A model generated the notes under the pieces. That model ran no database searches, had not been told where the DNA came from, and saw nothing but the letters and a program-made list of their open reading frames with translations. From positions 238,242 through 268,942 of the forward strand of contig BFEA01000626.1 of the NCBI GenBank assembly GCA_003427395.1: a stretch of DNA of 30,701 nt, in the 5' to 3' direction. This document shows, piece by piece, positions 17,620 to 28,423 of the stretch (within the stretch, counting starts at the first letter, position 1; each line of letters begins with the position of its first letter). The position numbers and the translations under genes are program-made. This DNA is from Chara braunii. Its lineage: Eukaryota; Streptophyta; Charophyceae; Charales; Characeae.

Positions 17620-19189
17620 TACCTCAAAGTTGAGTACGTGGCTCATACCCTCGCATTCCATTACTCAATCCACTCTGATAATCTGACTGTAAACCCTATG
17701 AGATTCTAGGATCATCGCATTCACCACAACTATGGAAGTTTAGTGATCTTGTAGCTAATACCTTTCCAACTATTTTGGTTGGTAGTTGGTTGTGTAACTC
17801 GTGGGTCCTTACTCCCCAGGAGGGTAAGAATGCAATAAATCGCAGTTTCCTAGTGGGGCCGTCACGGTCGTGCAATAACTAGTTTGGATTTGCTAGTTCT
17901 CTTCTGCAAATCTTTTCTATGGGGCTTGATCTGCTTTAGGCTGAGGTCGAGGTCGCAGTGTAGAAATAGGTTAGCATCGAGGTGGTTCACATTTTTTCGT
18001 TGCTTTTCCTTTTCACGATTTTGGTGGAGGTCGTGTTGCTTCCCTGCTACGCTATTGTAGGCATGCATGCAGGGCATCTTCTCCACATGTCGCTGGTGTC
18101 CATAGTTGCGACCAGACAGCTCCATTGGTGACAGTGTTGGGTTTGGCTCCCAAGTGATGATGAGCGCTTCCTCATAGTGGTTTGCTGTTGGGGTTATGTA
18201 AGTTGTCATCGAAGCGGTTTCTTCATGAGTTTATTCTTCGGCTTGGAAGGGAACGATCTTTTTCATGGAATTGGTGTTCTTCTTCATCATCCTTCTAAAT
18301 GGACACTTTCTCTACAGTGGGCTTCGTGACTGGTGCAAAGTTGGGTGCTGGAAGTAGGAGAGTGTGTGGCGATTGGCAGGCTTGATAGGTCCTCGCCATC
18401 CGTGATCTTTATCAATGGTCAGACGCTTTCCATCGAGACGCCTCTCAAAAATCGAATCCTAGCAGTGACACTCGGAGACTCACAACACTGCAACGGGACG
18501 CCCAACGCAACTCTTGAGATACCTTCATTCCATAACTATAATTAAACAGTGGTCGCGAGTTCGGGTCACGCATTCAGTGTACTGCGATTTAGCATCAGAA
18601 CTGCTTGTCTTTATTGAAATAATAAATTATCCGGTGACCATCCAACGTGGGAAAATTCACGCTCTTTGGCTCGTATTTTCCCATAGTCTCGCAAAAGTTT
18701 GTTTTTCGTGTCGTCCATCCCCCATCAGCCAATCATTTCTCGTCAGCTCGGTCCGAAATGTGAAAACAATCGGAACAGACCACCGTGCAAAATCAGACCC
18801 TCGGCTGTAGGTTTTTTAAAGGAAGTAAAGGGCGGTGTAAGGCTTGAGTCGCCCGACAACGGGAGCAACCATTCTTTCTAAGGACGTGATAGAAGCGCAG
18901 ACTAAGAATGCAAAAATGATAGGCAAAATACTTCAACTTATACTTGTCTTATCTCAAAAAATTTCCTTAGACAAAAACTCGTATCAATAGACCAACAACT
19001 ATCCTTAGTAGTTTTCTTACTAACTAGTGGAAGTTATATATTATTCTAGCTTTCGTTTGTCGTTTTGTTAGAGCTTCAATTAACCAGACCGAGGTCCGTT
19101 CACATCGGAGCCCGATATGCAACCAAATGTCCCTTGCAAGACCGCCACCTATCACACGCGGCTGTCTTGTATGGTGCTGCGAGGGTGGA
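17620..19189. other. No assignable gene
   Basis: A minus-strand frame of 115 codons (17862-18209) is hydrophilic with a Lys/Arg-rich stretch (NREKEKQRKN) and no recognised motif. The remainder, with GC-richer blocks at 18.4-18.9 kb, holds short frames in all directions and no clear RNA gene. A GAGTTCGGGTCACGC string near 18558 resembles a tRNA T-arm but has no tRNA around it. Confidence 0.35.
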
Positions 19190-19470
19190 ACGTGACGGTC
19201 GTTCACGCAGGATTTTTATGAGAAGAAACAACCAGTCACCACACCGACCGTGCGTTTCGGCTATACCTCTCACGACACCTCACAACAGGTCAAGGTTCTG
19301 CGAGGTACAACTTACCTCTACCCAGGGGGTTGTCACCACCCTTAGCTAGACGTATACCTATTGAGCTACCGACCCACATGTGGAGGCTTTTACTTGCCTT
19401 CGTAGAGCCAGGGCGGTCGAGAGTGTTTGCTTGATCGACACAGCATAGGAATGGCGTACGCGAGGTAAGA
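19190..19470 (-). repeat. SINE-like dispersed repeat, copy 1
   Basis: Shares colinear blocks with 23420-23770: TCACGCAGGA, then TTCTGCGAG, GGGNTGTCACCACCCTTAG, CGTAT-CCTA, GAGCTA, CCACRTG, GGCTTTTA, GAGRGYRTTTGCT and ATAGGA. On the minus strand GTCGGTAGCTCAATAGG has the form of a tRNA A box (TRGCNNAGYNGG-like) within an acceptor and D-arm setting. The B box is not convincing. It may be a tRNA-derived SINE or another moderate-copy repeat. Confidence 0.5.
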
Positions 19471-19755
19471 AGCCTATGATTGACCCGTTAGTCACGTTAG
19501 GTTCAGGGTGTTGGTTCCCCTACCCCAAAATTTTAGATTTTCAGGTCCAATTTTAAAAGGCTGTCTATTTCCGTTTTTGAATCAGGGAATGAAATCGGGT
19601 GCTATACGCGGAGATAAAATATGCCCGTACCTTGAGTGAACAACCTACAACATATTGTTCTTCTGACAAAGACAAACAAAGCACCAATCACGCCATATTT
19701 CTACCAAGTGTATTCTACCCTTCCTAACAGATCACGACTAAATGAATAATAGATA

Positions 19756-20098
19756 CTGCATAGCACGGCGAATGTGTTCGCTCCTCTTCACGTTCACGCG
19801 AACGTGTTCGCGTTTTAGCGCGAACAGCTCGCGAACATGTTCGGGCGAACATTTTTTTTTCCTGTAAAGAAAAAAAAATCGGTTTTTGATTTTTAACTCA
19901 TGATTGGCTACGAATTTGAACATGACTCCAAGGCAAACGTTGCTTGTATTGTTATTCAACATAACATATAGTTTTTCTAGATTTTTCTGAGAACTTTTTC
20001 TGTTTTTTATGTTCGCGTTCGGAGGGTTTTGGACGCTTGTTCTCGTTCAGGCGAACATGTTCGTATTCGTCTCCGAACGCGAACACGGTGCTACGTAG
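19756..20098 (-). mobile_element. hAT-like MITE, copy 3 (343 bp), inverted
   Basis: The plus strand begins CTGCATAGCAC and ends GTGCTACGTAG, so the element is reversed relative to copies 1 and 2. Flanking octamers are AATAGATA (19748-19755) and ATTAGACA (20099-20106), 6 of 8 matching. It keeps the GTTCGCG palindromes and the internal CATGACTCCAAGGC block. It is non-coding. Confidence 0.88.
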
Positions 20099-20106
20099 AT
20101 TAGACA

Positions 20107-21433
20107 ATATAAATGTTTCATAAGACAATAATGAGAATAGGGGTATTACCGGCGAGAACCCTTCCCACTTTCACACGTGCGGCGCGTCCGAGACTCTTCA
20201 AGAGATCAAGCCCAGTTCAATTCAAAACCACACACAAGACAAACATGCACAGAATATGCAGTGACAGTTCACACGTCATGCACTAACGCCGCCAACCATC
20301 AATGCACACCATTGACCTTGTCCCTCACTTCTCATCCCATATCTGACAACTTTATCTTTCCTGAGACGTATCAAGCCCAACCCCCTCACATTTCATCAAA
20401 GGACCCTTAAGAGTGACTACGACCATTCAGGCAATGACCATAGGTGACAGTTTTACTAACTATAGGGTTTATCTTTAGATGTGGGTATCAAGTCAAGGGG
20501 AATAGTTGAATCGACAGCAACCGACCTGTTATCAAGAGATAACAGACAATTTGGTTATTTTCGTAGATCCTCTCGTTCAATTGTAGTAGATTAAACAGGG
20601 ACCTGCATACACACAGGTCGACAAAAATTCAAGATTTCGACTCGTTTTCCCACTTATTTATATTTAAGGGTCAAACTCTTAGATCAACACTGTGAGTTAA
20701 GGGACCGACATCCACAAGTCTAATGCATAGCTCTACTTTCACAAACCTCTATATGTTATATGTCTTTTTCTCCTTTCTCTCAAAGAGTTTCATGGTTGTG
20801 TTCTAAGCAGTCTCAAAGGAAATCATATTCCCTTCTTTCTAAGTCCACTCATCATCTTTCTTTGGAATAATCACACTCCTTGGTGCTTCTGTAGTTGAGA
20901 TTAAATCACTGCGGTCGTGACTTTCCTTCTGAAAGTTATGAATGGATACGGATTTCACGGTAACTCTTATTATTCCTAGTACCTTTTTTTTCGTTGTCTA
21001 GTCATTTTCCTTATTCCTTCTTACTATTACGTTCTTAGTATGTAGAGTCAAACTCCCGCTGAAACACTTATCTTTTTCATTTCGCTTCTCTTTTGTTTTG
21101 ACATTCGCAAGCACCAGATTGATTTGCACATGAGCTTTTTGTTACTTGATTAATTCCAAGCAATATTTTAATCAAGCAGATAGTCAAATAATTTGCACTG
21201 GAGTACCCGACCACCTTTTCAATTTCATTCAATGCAAACACAAACGATAAGTTAGAACTCAATACACAAGGTTTGTTCCATACACATAGTCGGATAGCTC
21301 GCAGAAGAGTATCATTCTACGAACCTAAACCAAATAGTTGAGAGGCTTCAACCGGGGCATTTTACTCCTTGTTCTAATATCAATCGAAAAGATTCATATT
21401 TTATCCCTCTAAAGGTTGGTACGAGTTTCAAGT
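20107..21433. other. No gene; scattered hairpins related to the following array
   Basis: A perfect 8-bp hairpin with a four-base loop lies at 20526-20545 (CTGTTATC/GATAACAG). GACCTGCATACACACAGGTC (20609-20628) and GGACCGACATCCACAAGTC (20702-20720) look like diverged members of the array at 21434-22740. 20740-21430 shows nothing recognisable. Confidence 0.45.
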
Positions 21434-22740
21434 TAGTAATAGGCGACCCACATAGGATCCCGTTACTACCACTCGACTAAATTCATGGTCCACTCTCAAA
21501 AGCGCAATAGACTGACCCTCACAGGGGTATCCTATCGCTCTTTTGAAGCCAACCAATCTGAGATCAGGATAGTGAAACCGGAGTATCCTACTTTGTGGGT
21601 ATACGGGAGCATCCTACTTTGTTAATTAATGTGGAATCAATCAAGTAATAGGATGATGACCCTCACAATAGCCCCCTATTACTTCTTTGGGTAGTAAGTA
21701 ATCCATTAGCCAAGCACGTCATAGGATGACCCAAGCAGGATCCCCTCTACTACTCGCTCGATGATCGGACAGTACGACGGTAAGTAAGTTGCTAGAGAAT
21801 GAGTAGTAAGGTGACTCCTCGTTATTTGTAAGTTATTAGTCAGTCTTAGATTCAAGTGTGTAATATGATGACTCTCACAAGAGCCCCCTACTACAACTCG
21901 AATAAGTGCAAAAACTGAATATTCTCGAGTCTGTAATAATAAGAAAGCTCAATACTAGAATCCATCATCCCTTGCCTTAGTATTGCATAAATAGATTGTC
22001 GGTAATCGACCAAATCATTAGTCATACGTAAGCAAATAGCATGATTACTCATATAGAAGTATGTTACTATCATCAATGACCCACACTCCACATTTTTCTT
22101 AGTTAGTAGGTCATGTATCAAATAAGTAATACGGAAACTCACACACGAGCTTCCCATTACTTATTTGATTCATAGTAGACCGACAAAATAACTTTGTCGA
22201 AGTTATTTTAACAGTTTGTTTATCATATTGTGTGTAGCTTTTAGAAAAGCGGCGCGACGACTCATACAAGAATCCTCACCCCTCTTGTCGCACACTTTTG
22301 CTTAGTATACGTTGTTAGTTCATACGGGCAGTGAAATAAATTACACAAAATTATTCCCTCACCATCTAATACCAAGCCGATCCCTAGTTAATCAAGACGG
22401 TAAACCAGTTCACACAACAATACTTTGTCACCTTCTGGTTATGTTACTCGTCCAAGTCTCAAATAGTAGCGTCACACCCACATAGGAATATTTCACTGCC
22501 CTTCAAGGCTTGTCTGATAGGTTAATAGGGCGACCCACACAAGACCCTTCCACTATCGCTTCTAAATGTTAAACAAATCTTCATTCACAATAACAATCGA
22601 TCAGGCATGTAGCGGGGCATCTCACACAAGAGTAACCCACCATTTATCTTTAGTTAAATCAACTCATACACAAGCAGCACGACGACTCACAAAGGAGCCT
22701 CCATCGCACCGCTTTATTCTTCAAATCCAAACAGTCTAGA
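21434..22740. repeat. Array of foldback units with variable arms and a related loop
   Basis: About a dozen units, each an inverted repeat of 5-15 bp enclosing roughly 20-30 nt. Clear members: 21434-21468, 21497-21545 (about 13 bp, imperfect), 21643-21684 (10 bp, perfect), 21851-21903, 22117-22169 (14 bp, perfect), 22244-22302, 22403-22440, 22516-22557 and 22672-22714. Arms differ from unit to unit, but loops share a GACYCACACAAGRGYCC-like core: GACCCTCACAATAGCCC, GACTCTCACAAGAGCCC, AAACTCACACACGAGC, CATCTCACACAAGAG, GACTCACAAAGGAGCC, GACCCACACAAGACCC. CTC and GAG inside many cores can pair around ACACAA. There is no coding potential and I know no named family with this design. Confidence 0.75.
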
Positions 22741-22984
22741 TTCCTTCTTGGTTAACTTAAGTTTCTTCCCTCCTTCAGACATGATTCATAGTTTAATCAT
22801 ATATTATTTTCTCTTTTGATAATCTTAGTCCTGAAAAAAGCATGAACAATATATCATTCAATCATGCATACAGTCCGATAGAAGGTTGTAGTTTGTATGG
22901 TTATACGGGAAAGAGGTACGTCATTCGTACCTCATGGTTCCTTGACTCCAGAGTTCCTTCCAAACTCCGACAGACCTCCTGCAA

Positions 22985-23320
22985 TCTATGAGTCCCCCTT
23001 GGAAGCGGCCACGCGTGACTGAGGCTGCGGCTGCGGCCTAGGTTGTAATCCCACGACCATTAAGAGAAAAAAAAAAAAAAAAAAAAATGTTACGCAGAAA
23101 AATGACCTGAACAGTTTTTGCCTTGTAGTCATATCCAAACACTTTACTGCATTAAAAAAAAAAAAAAACCATATAAGTTTCATAGTTTTCTTAAAAAAAA
23201 TAAAAAAAATCAGGTTTGCCTCAAGATAATTAGATTTTGAATTTTTAAAATTCAAAGACGATGTAAAAAAAAAAAAGCAAAAATTGCGCAATGCAGATCT
23301 CGAAAAGATCTACAACACCA
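22985..23320. repeat. Diverged relative of the MITE family
   Basis: TGTTACGCAGAAAAATGACC and TTTTTGCCTTGTAGTCATAT echo the internal block of the three MITEs. Possible ends are CTAGGTTGTAATCC (23039) and the reverse complement of GATCTACAACACC (near 23318), sharing GTTGTA. The interior is dominated by poly(A) tracts. It is probably a related but distinct subfamily. Confidence 0.45.
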
Positions 23321-23419
23321 TTTTTATTTTTATTTTTATTTTTAAAATATTTTTAAGTCTAGAAAAATTCTTGAAAGTAGCGTTGTCGAGCGCATCGGCC
23401 CTCGTGTAAAAACGAGGTC

Positions 23420-23770
23420 CCCTTCGACCATGTCACGCAGGAGTTCACCCAAAAACACATCTTTTAGAGACAACTCGGGAACGACGCGTAACATTCTGCG
23501 AGCCGCCGAAACGGACGCAGTTGCTTCGCTCCTTCGCCGCTCTAGCCGGGTGCGCCAGCTATACATCCCATGGTCCCCTACGACAGGACAGGTTCCCGCG
23601 AGGCATAAGCTTACATCCCTAAGGGGCTGTCACCACCCTTAGGGGCGTATCCCTACCGAGCTATTGATCCACGTGCGAAGGCTTTTAAATGCAATCGCAG
23701 AGGTAGATCAGTCGAGGGCATTTGCTCGTCTCGCTGCAGTATAGGAGTTGCTTGACTAAACGCCGAATGA
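23420..23770 (-). repeat. SINE-like dispersed repeat, copy 2
   Basis: Colinear with 19190-19470. The minus strand has ATAGCTCGGTAGGGATACG in the A-box position, followed by CCTAAGGGTGGTGACAGCCC. Divergence between the copies is substantial. No poly(A) tail or target duplication was identified. Confidence 0.5.
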
Positions 23771-24480
23771 ACCCGAACGTCGTTCGTTCCCTGGGGCGCT
23801 GATCTCCTAAGTACGAAGCGTACACCGGTCGACTAGGACAGTCTCAACCAAGCGTGAAAACAGTCCTTGGTCCCTAGCAATCAAACAAACGAAAATCCCT
23901 CATACCTTAGAACAAAACCACACAACCAAAAATCGTTGACTTGATGAGTTGGTCTGCCAAAGTGTTTCTTTCCAACCTGTATGACTGAAATAATTTATAT
24001 TGTCGTTCCAAGACTGTTAATTAAAGAAATAAACTAAGACAGATTTTCCTATCATGACTACTGAAACTTGTCATGAATAACTCTTGCAAGAAAATACCAA
24101 TGGTACCATACAGATCAACAAGTGATCTGGTTCCTGGTTGATGTTTGAACTCTCGGTTCGACTAAACCTCCGTGCTACATGCAATTACTTTGTGGGAACG
24201 AACGACAATTTTATTGCTCGCTTTGTCCTTCCGAGCAATAATAACTCTTTCTGTTCCACGAACGATGAAGTATCCATCTTTAACAACAATTCATTCAATA
24301 TAGAAACGCAGCGTCCCACTGTTTCTGCCTTGATTCATGATCTTGTCAGATATTTTATTTTTACTCCGTGTGTTTATTTACCCCTCAATGCATAAAGCAT
24401 GATAGTGAAATCATCGGGGTAATCCGAATACTATCCATCCGGTAATCCTAACTACATAGAGTGTTTTGTTTTGTTTTTAT
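23771..24480. other. No gene seen
   Basis: Short frames only, none with a motif. Toward the right end a GATAGT/ACTATC pair (about 24402-24435) begins a run of small hairpins. Confidence 0.4.
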
Positions 24481-24490
24481 ATTACCTCGT

Positions 24491-24570
24491 GAAACCATAA
24501 GTTATATGGTTTTCTCAACGGGACTGAGTCCATGCGAAGTGTTTTCTGAAATCTGAGTAAGATTTCAGAA
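24491..24570. repeat. Two adjacent hairpins
   Basis: GAAACCATA pairs with TATGGTTTTC (about 24491-24515), and TTCTGAAATCT pairs perfectly with AGATTTCAGAA around GAGTA (24544-24570). The style is like the hairpins elsewhere in the window. Confidence 0.65.
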
Positions 24571-24573
24571 GAC

Positions 24574-25037
24574 GATGTCTAATCCTGGTAAATATGTCGC
24601 CCACCACGCACCTGTGCCTCCAACAAATCCAAACGTGTCAGCTCGTCGTCGTCGAAAATCAGGGTAGACATTCGTCCACATCGCATGACTCTAATAATCT
24701 GAGTATTATAGAAGGAGGTCATCCGAGACGCTAATCTTCAAACTCTAACTCGGAGAGGTCGACTAAGTCCAAACAGGTGTCGAGTCTCTGTGTCCCGGAT
24801 CCAGACGACGCCGAAACGCCTACCGAACGAGGTAATCTTGATACTCACAATGACTCGAGAGAGACATTGGAGGTTACGCGCACGGTGGAAATACAAAGTA
24901 TAACCGTAAAGCTCGTCGGAAGTTCGAGCCGTGTTGGCTCTGAAATCCGCGCGAGTATTAGGAAAAAATCCCTCGCCATTTCAAAGCAGTCCAATGAAGC
25001 CGATCCATTCGGTAGGAGATCCATCTCGAGCTCGTAA
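24574..25037 (+). pseudogene. Ser/Arg-rich degenerate frame, unrecognised
   Basis: ATG at about 24574 opens MSNPGKYVAHHAPVPP, then SARRRRKS and a TAG. After a one-base shift, a Ser/Asn-rich frame continues with one TAA (near 24732) into the open stretch ending at 25037. The low-complexity Ser/Arg composition recalls the N-terminal regions of retroelement proteins. This is a compositional argument only. Confidence 0.25.
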
Positions 25038-25153
25038 AATTCGCGCTGCACTCCTGATGAGATCCTCCTCGAGTGTGTCACGGACCAGCAGATACCTCGG
25101 GATCGTCAAGTCTCGTCGTGCTCCAGGCATCTACGTATCAGAACGAATTCAAA

Positions 25154-25665
25154 TCAGTCACGTAAAAACTCCTCGAGTTCTTCTGCTTCATTTTCCAAAT
25201 CATTATAATATAACGCTTCGCCCCCTATAATTGCAAACCTATTGACACGCATCCGCTCCGCGTAGTATATGTCAAAAAATGGACCTTGTCGCTCATTCAG
25301 CCAAAACACGTAACGGACGAACATCAACCTTATTTCAGGGATTTCGTCCACTCGTGGGTTAAACTCATAGAGCTGCAACACCACCAGATTCATATTGACG
25401 AAGTGACGTTCGGGCAATGGCGGTGCGAACTCGTAATGAAGAATATCCAAACCGTTATCTCTCCTGAAAATAAGTCGTCTGGGGGTCTTTGCGCACTACC
25501 ACCCCAAAATCGGGGAACGTCCTCCTCATAATATAATTCTGACGGATTATAAATAAGTCGACCTACCCTTTCTACCCTCACTCCATCACGCCTTTGGAGT
25601 TCAACTCTCTCCGCCGCCGCATCACGATTGTTGGAAAAAAATAATTTTGTGGATCCCATAGCCAT
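25154..25665 (-). pseudogene. Unrecognised protein gene, frame broken near 25390-25450
   Basis: Starts at ATG 25665, directly preceded by TTTTTCTTTTAG, which looks like a 3' splice site. The first frame (25390-25665) includes VGRLIYNPSELYYEEDVPRF. A second, overlapping frame (25154-25450) continues with LDILHYEFAPPLPERHF, RLMFVRYVFWLNERQGPFF and an acidic end (LENEAEELEEFLRD). Both have normal protein composition and appear to be one gene of roughly 170-180 residues with a single frameshift, though an unrecognised intron or assembly error is possible. I do not recognise the family. Confidence 0.4.
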
Positions 25666-26013
25666 CTAAAAGAAAAAGAAGACAAATGTGTTTTGAGTTA
25701 AACTCTTGCCCTTGAGTATTATTCGGTTTTTGTCTTCCTTACGGCCCGTTCTTCTTATGGCACGACCAACCACGTCAGGAGTATCTAAATGTACTCCGTT
25801 CAACTAGTAGGACATGAGTCGGGCTGCTTATGGCACCAACTCTCCATACGTTAGTGGTACCCAGCATGACCACTTAAAACAGGATTGCTAAGACAGTTTT
25901 CCTTTTTCGCAAGGCGTCGAGAAATAATTTTTTTCTGTGTGGATGTCTTTTCCATTACCCTAAGAGGTGGTTTGGGATACTCCTTCTCCTCGCCTGAGTA
26001 CAAAACTCGGATC

Positions 26014-26328
26014 TCAGAAGTCGGACCGTGTCCACCGAATCGGCATAGTACCCCCCCGCAAAGCGGTCCATTCTAAGTCGATAACAGGGTCGGCCCCTAA
26101 GGCAACGAACACCCGCCCAGATGCCTCATAGAAAAAAGGGAAAACACCTACACGGCAGACAAGTAGAGTCTTGTCGCCTAGCGTCAAAGTAAACTTAGAC
26201 GAAGAAAGAGGAAATCGTAGAAAGATAGAATCATTCAGACTGACAGGCATAGATGGAAGAGGGTCATTCGGGAAAGAATGGGTAACCTCATGGATAAGTC
26301 TAAACCAAGTTGAATTTCTCTTCCTCAT
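26014..26328 (-). CDS. Unrecognised 104-residue frame
   Basis: Minus-strand ATG frame with ordinary composition (KFTLTLGDKTLLVCRVGVF, ASGRVFVALGADPVIDLEW) and no motif I can name. It lies upstream of the broken gene at 25154-25665 on the same strand, so it could be an earlier exon of the same gene. No strong splice donor was identified. Confidence 0.3.
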   Translation of the reverse strand: MRKRNSTWFRLIHEVTHSFPNDPLPSMPVSLNDSIFLRFPLSSSKFTLTLGDKTLLVCRVGVFPFFYEASGRVFVALGADPVIDLEWTALRGGTMPIRWTRSDF

Positions 26329-26924
26329 GCTCGCTTCGTTTCTCGTCGTCTTCTTTCTCTTTTATTTATACATAGAATACAAGCACAAAGGTGAAAAAGT
26401 CAAACATTCTTTCACCCCCATCACCCTCATCCATTTCAGTCCACATGTCGTACCTGCAGTCAAAACCCAACGACATACAGACCACCATGCATTCCTTTAC
26501 CATTGTCAGACTCCCAGTCATACACGCAAGAACACACATCCTCTTCCCTTTTTGAATGAACATTCAGTGAAATAGGTCAAAGCAAGTGTGGGTTCACTCA
26601 GGTGTGAAGGGAACTGAGTCAATTTAACTGACCTTGAGTGACGCTGAAATGAAGATAATAACGGCTCACTCAAGAAAGCCGTATAAAATTACGCTTCTCT
26701 GTCAAGAGACAGTTGTCTTCCAGCCGTCGGCAAATAATGCTCACCACTCCTTTCACCACAACCACCTGCCACAACGCCTCCTCACTATGTTTTCCAATGA
26801 GTGTCACCGCCACTGACTTCCACTGTTACCGCGTCACCACGCCGTCAAAATTCACACCACCTCAATCCTCCGCTCCAGCGGTACCTTCCCTACACCAGGG
26901 TCCGGCTGCCGCTAAATGTGGAAC
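26329..26924. other. No gene seen
   Basis: C/A-rich DNA on the plus strand. A 134-codon plus frame covering 26171-26575 overlaps the minus-strand frame and has no motif beyond a hydrophobic run. Confidence 0.35.
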
Positions 26925-27330
26925 TTCTACCGCCGGTAACCTTGCGTCGCCGCCGTAAAATTTTCACAGCGCTTCCGCACCACCGCTGGTAAAACCGGAG
27001 TCACCGCCGAAATATTCGGCAACACTTTCCCACTACCGCCGAGAAAACCAGAATTGTCGCCGTAGAATTTCGGCAGCGCTTTCGCACCACCGCCGATAAA
27101 ACCGTAGTTGCCGCCGTAGAATTTCGGCAGCGCTTTCACACCACCGCCGATAAAACTTGTGGTGCCGCTGCAGAAATTCGCCAGCACTTTGGTACCACCG
27201 CAGAAAAACCTGTGCCACCGCTGTAGAAATTTGGCAGCACTTCGGTACCACCGCAATAAAAACCGGGACTGCCGCTGTAAAATTTTGGCAGCACTTCCCC
27301 ACCGTAGTGAGAAAATGGCAGGCCAAAATT
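26925..27330. repeat. 54-bp minisatellite, about 7 units
   Basis: The central units are exactly 54 bp apart (CACCACCGCCGATAAAACC at 27085 and 27139). Each carries GCCGCCGTAGAATTTCGGCA and GCGCTTTC. Units on both sides diverge, with CACCGCAGAAAAACC and CAGCACTTTGG variants. As 54 is a multiple of three, the minus strand reads through in several frames, one giving an 18-residue repeat (KALPKFYGGNYGFIGGG). Nothing shows that this is translated. Confidence 0.85.
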
Positions 27331-27336
27331 GGTAGA

Positions 27337-28403
27337 ATTTGGGTCCCAGGCCCAAATCTCACAGCGCCGCACTGCCGCAGTCCCGCAGTACCACTGGGTC
27401 TGTCCCGTGGGACCAGCACCAGCCAGAGGGGAGAGGAGTAGAGTGCTCCCTGCCCTAGCTATGGCTGCCCAGTCTTCCTCTTCACACTCCTCTGTAGATC
27501 TCCAATTCCTCCTCCTTGCCTCAGGCAGCACCTCAGCAGCCCAGCAGCATTCAAGTGCACGTCACACAATGACAGCACGAATGCTTTGTGTGGCAGCTGG
27601 GGGCAGCTGGCTGTTTTATAGTGGTTGAGGAGGTGCTGGACGTCACTCCAGCCCCCAGGCAAAATCGCGGGCTCACTGTGAGCCCTTGATCTGCCAAGAT
27701 CCAGGGCTGACTGTGGCCGCACCACAGCCACAGCCTTAGTGTGAGGCAGTTTCTTTAACTGCCCTATTTTTTTTTCTTTTTCCCAGCTATCTCGGAATCT
27801 GGCAAGATAGCTGGGCTCCTGCCATTTCCAAATCAGTTTTTCTTTTATTTTTCTGATAAAGCGTTGAAAAGATACAACCCTTTTCAGTTTGATGTATCCG
27901 GACCCTTTTTCCAGGGCAGATACATCGAGGAAAAGGATGTATCTAGCCTTTTCTTTAGTGGCCCTTTAATTTCCAGGCTCCCTGCAAAAACGGGAGCCTG
28001 ACAGTTACCTCTGGCAGCTTCTGTCAGAGGTAGCACCACGTGAGGACAAGTGTCCTCACACTAAATAAAGAAAAGAAAAGAAAAAAACTAATTTCCTAAT
28101 TTCTAGTGCACCTGGCTTTTACCTTGGCCAGGTGCATGCTGTTGCATGCAACAGCCCCCTTCCTTTTTCTCTGCTGTCCTCCCCTGAAAACGGGGAGGCA
28201 GTTGGCAGGCTGAGAGGAGTAGGACCTCCTCCTCCCAACTCCCACGTCCCTCTCACTCGCTCTCTTCCATGCTTGTATTGTGGACCGCGAGATTCAAGAT
28301 CTCGCGGCCACAGTAAGTTGGTCAAAAAAAACGAAGTGGGAGCTTTTGTGCTCCGACACAGTCCAAAGGACTGTTCTTTTCCTACCACGAGGCAGTTGCC
28401 TCG
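27337..28403. repeat. Run of about 20 consecutive short hairpins (cluster II)
   Basis: Hairpins follow one another with little spacing: 27337-27357, 27402-27413, 27547-27584, 27635-27652, 27669-27685 (7 bp), 27684-27706, 27745-27763, 27782-27815 (11 bp), 27891-27926 (8 bp), 27974-28000 (9 bp), 28007-28031 (11 bp with G-T), 28040-28059 (8 bp), 28107-28136 (10 bp), 28138-28155 (18-nt palindrome), 28171-28201, 28201-28239, 28279-28312 (14 bp, one bulge), 28339-28354, 28358-28374 (7 bp) and 28388-28403 (7 bp). Stems are different sequences; the constant feature is a 6-14 bp arm with a short loop. No protein fits. The run ends just before a T29 tract. Confidence 0.85.
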
Positions 28404-28418
28404 TTTTCATTTTCTTTT

Positions 28419-28423
<5 letters not shown>

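Noticed and set aside
21434-22740. CRISPR-like or integron attC-like array
   Set aside because: Spacing is irregular, there is no invariant repeat or spacer layout, no cas or integrase gene is present, and the setting is eukaryotic.
25053-25080. CTGATGA at 25053 as a hammerhead core
   Set aside because: No helix II with GAA follows and no matching cleavage-site helix precedes it.
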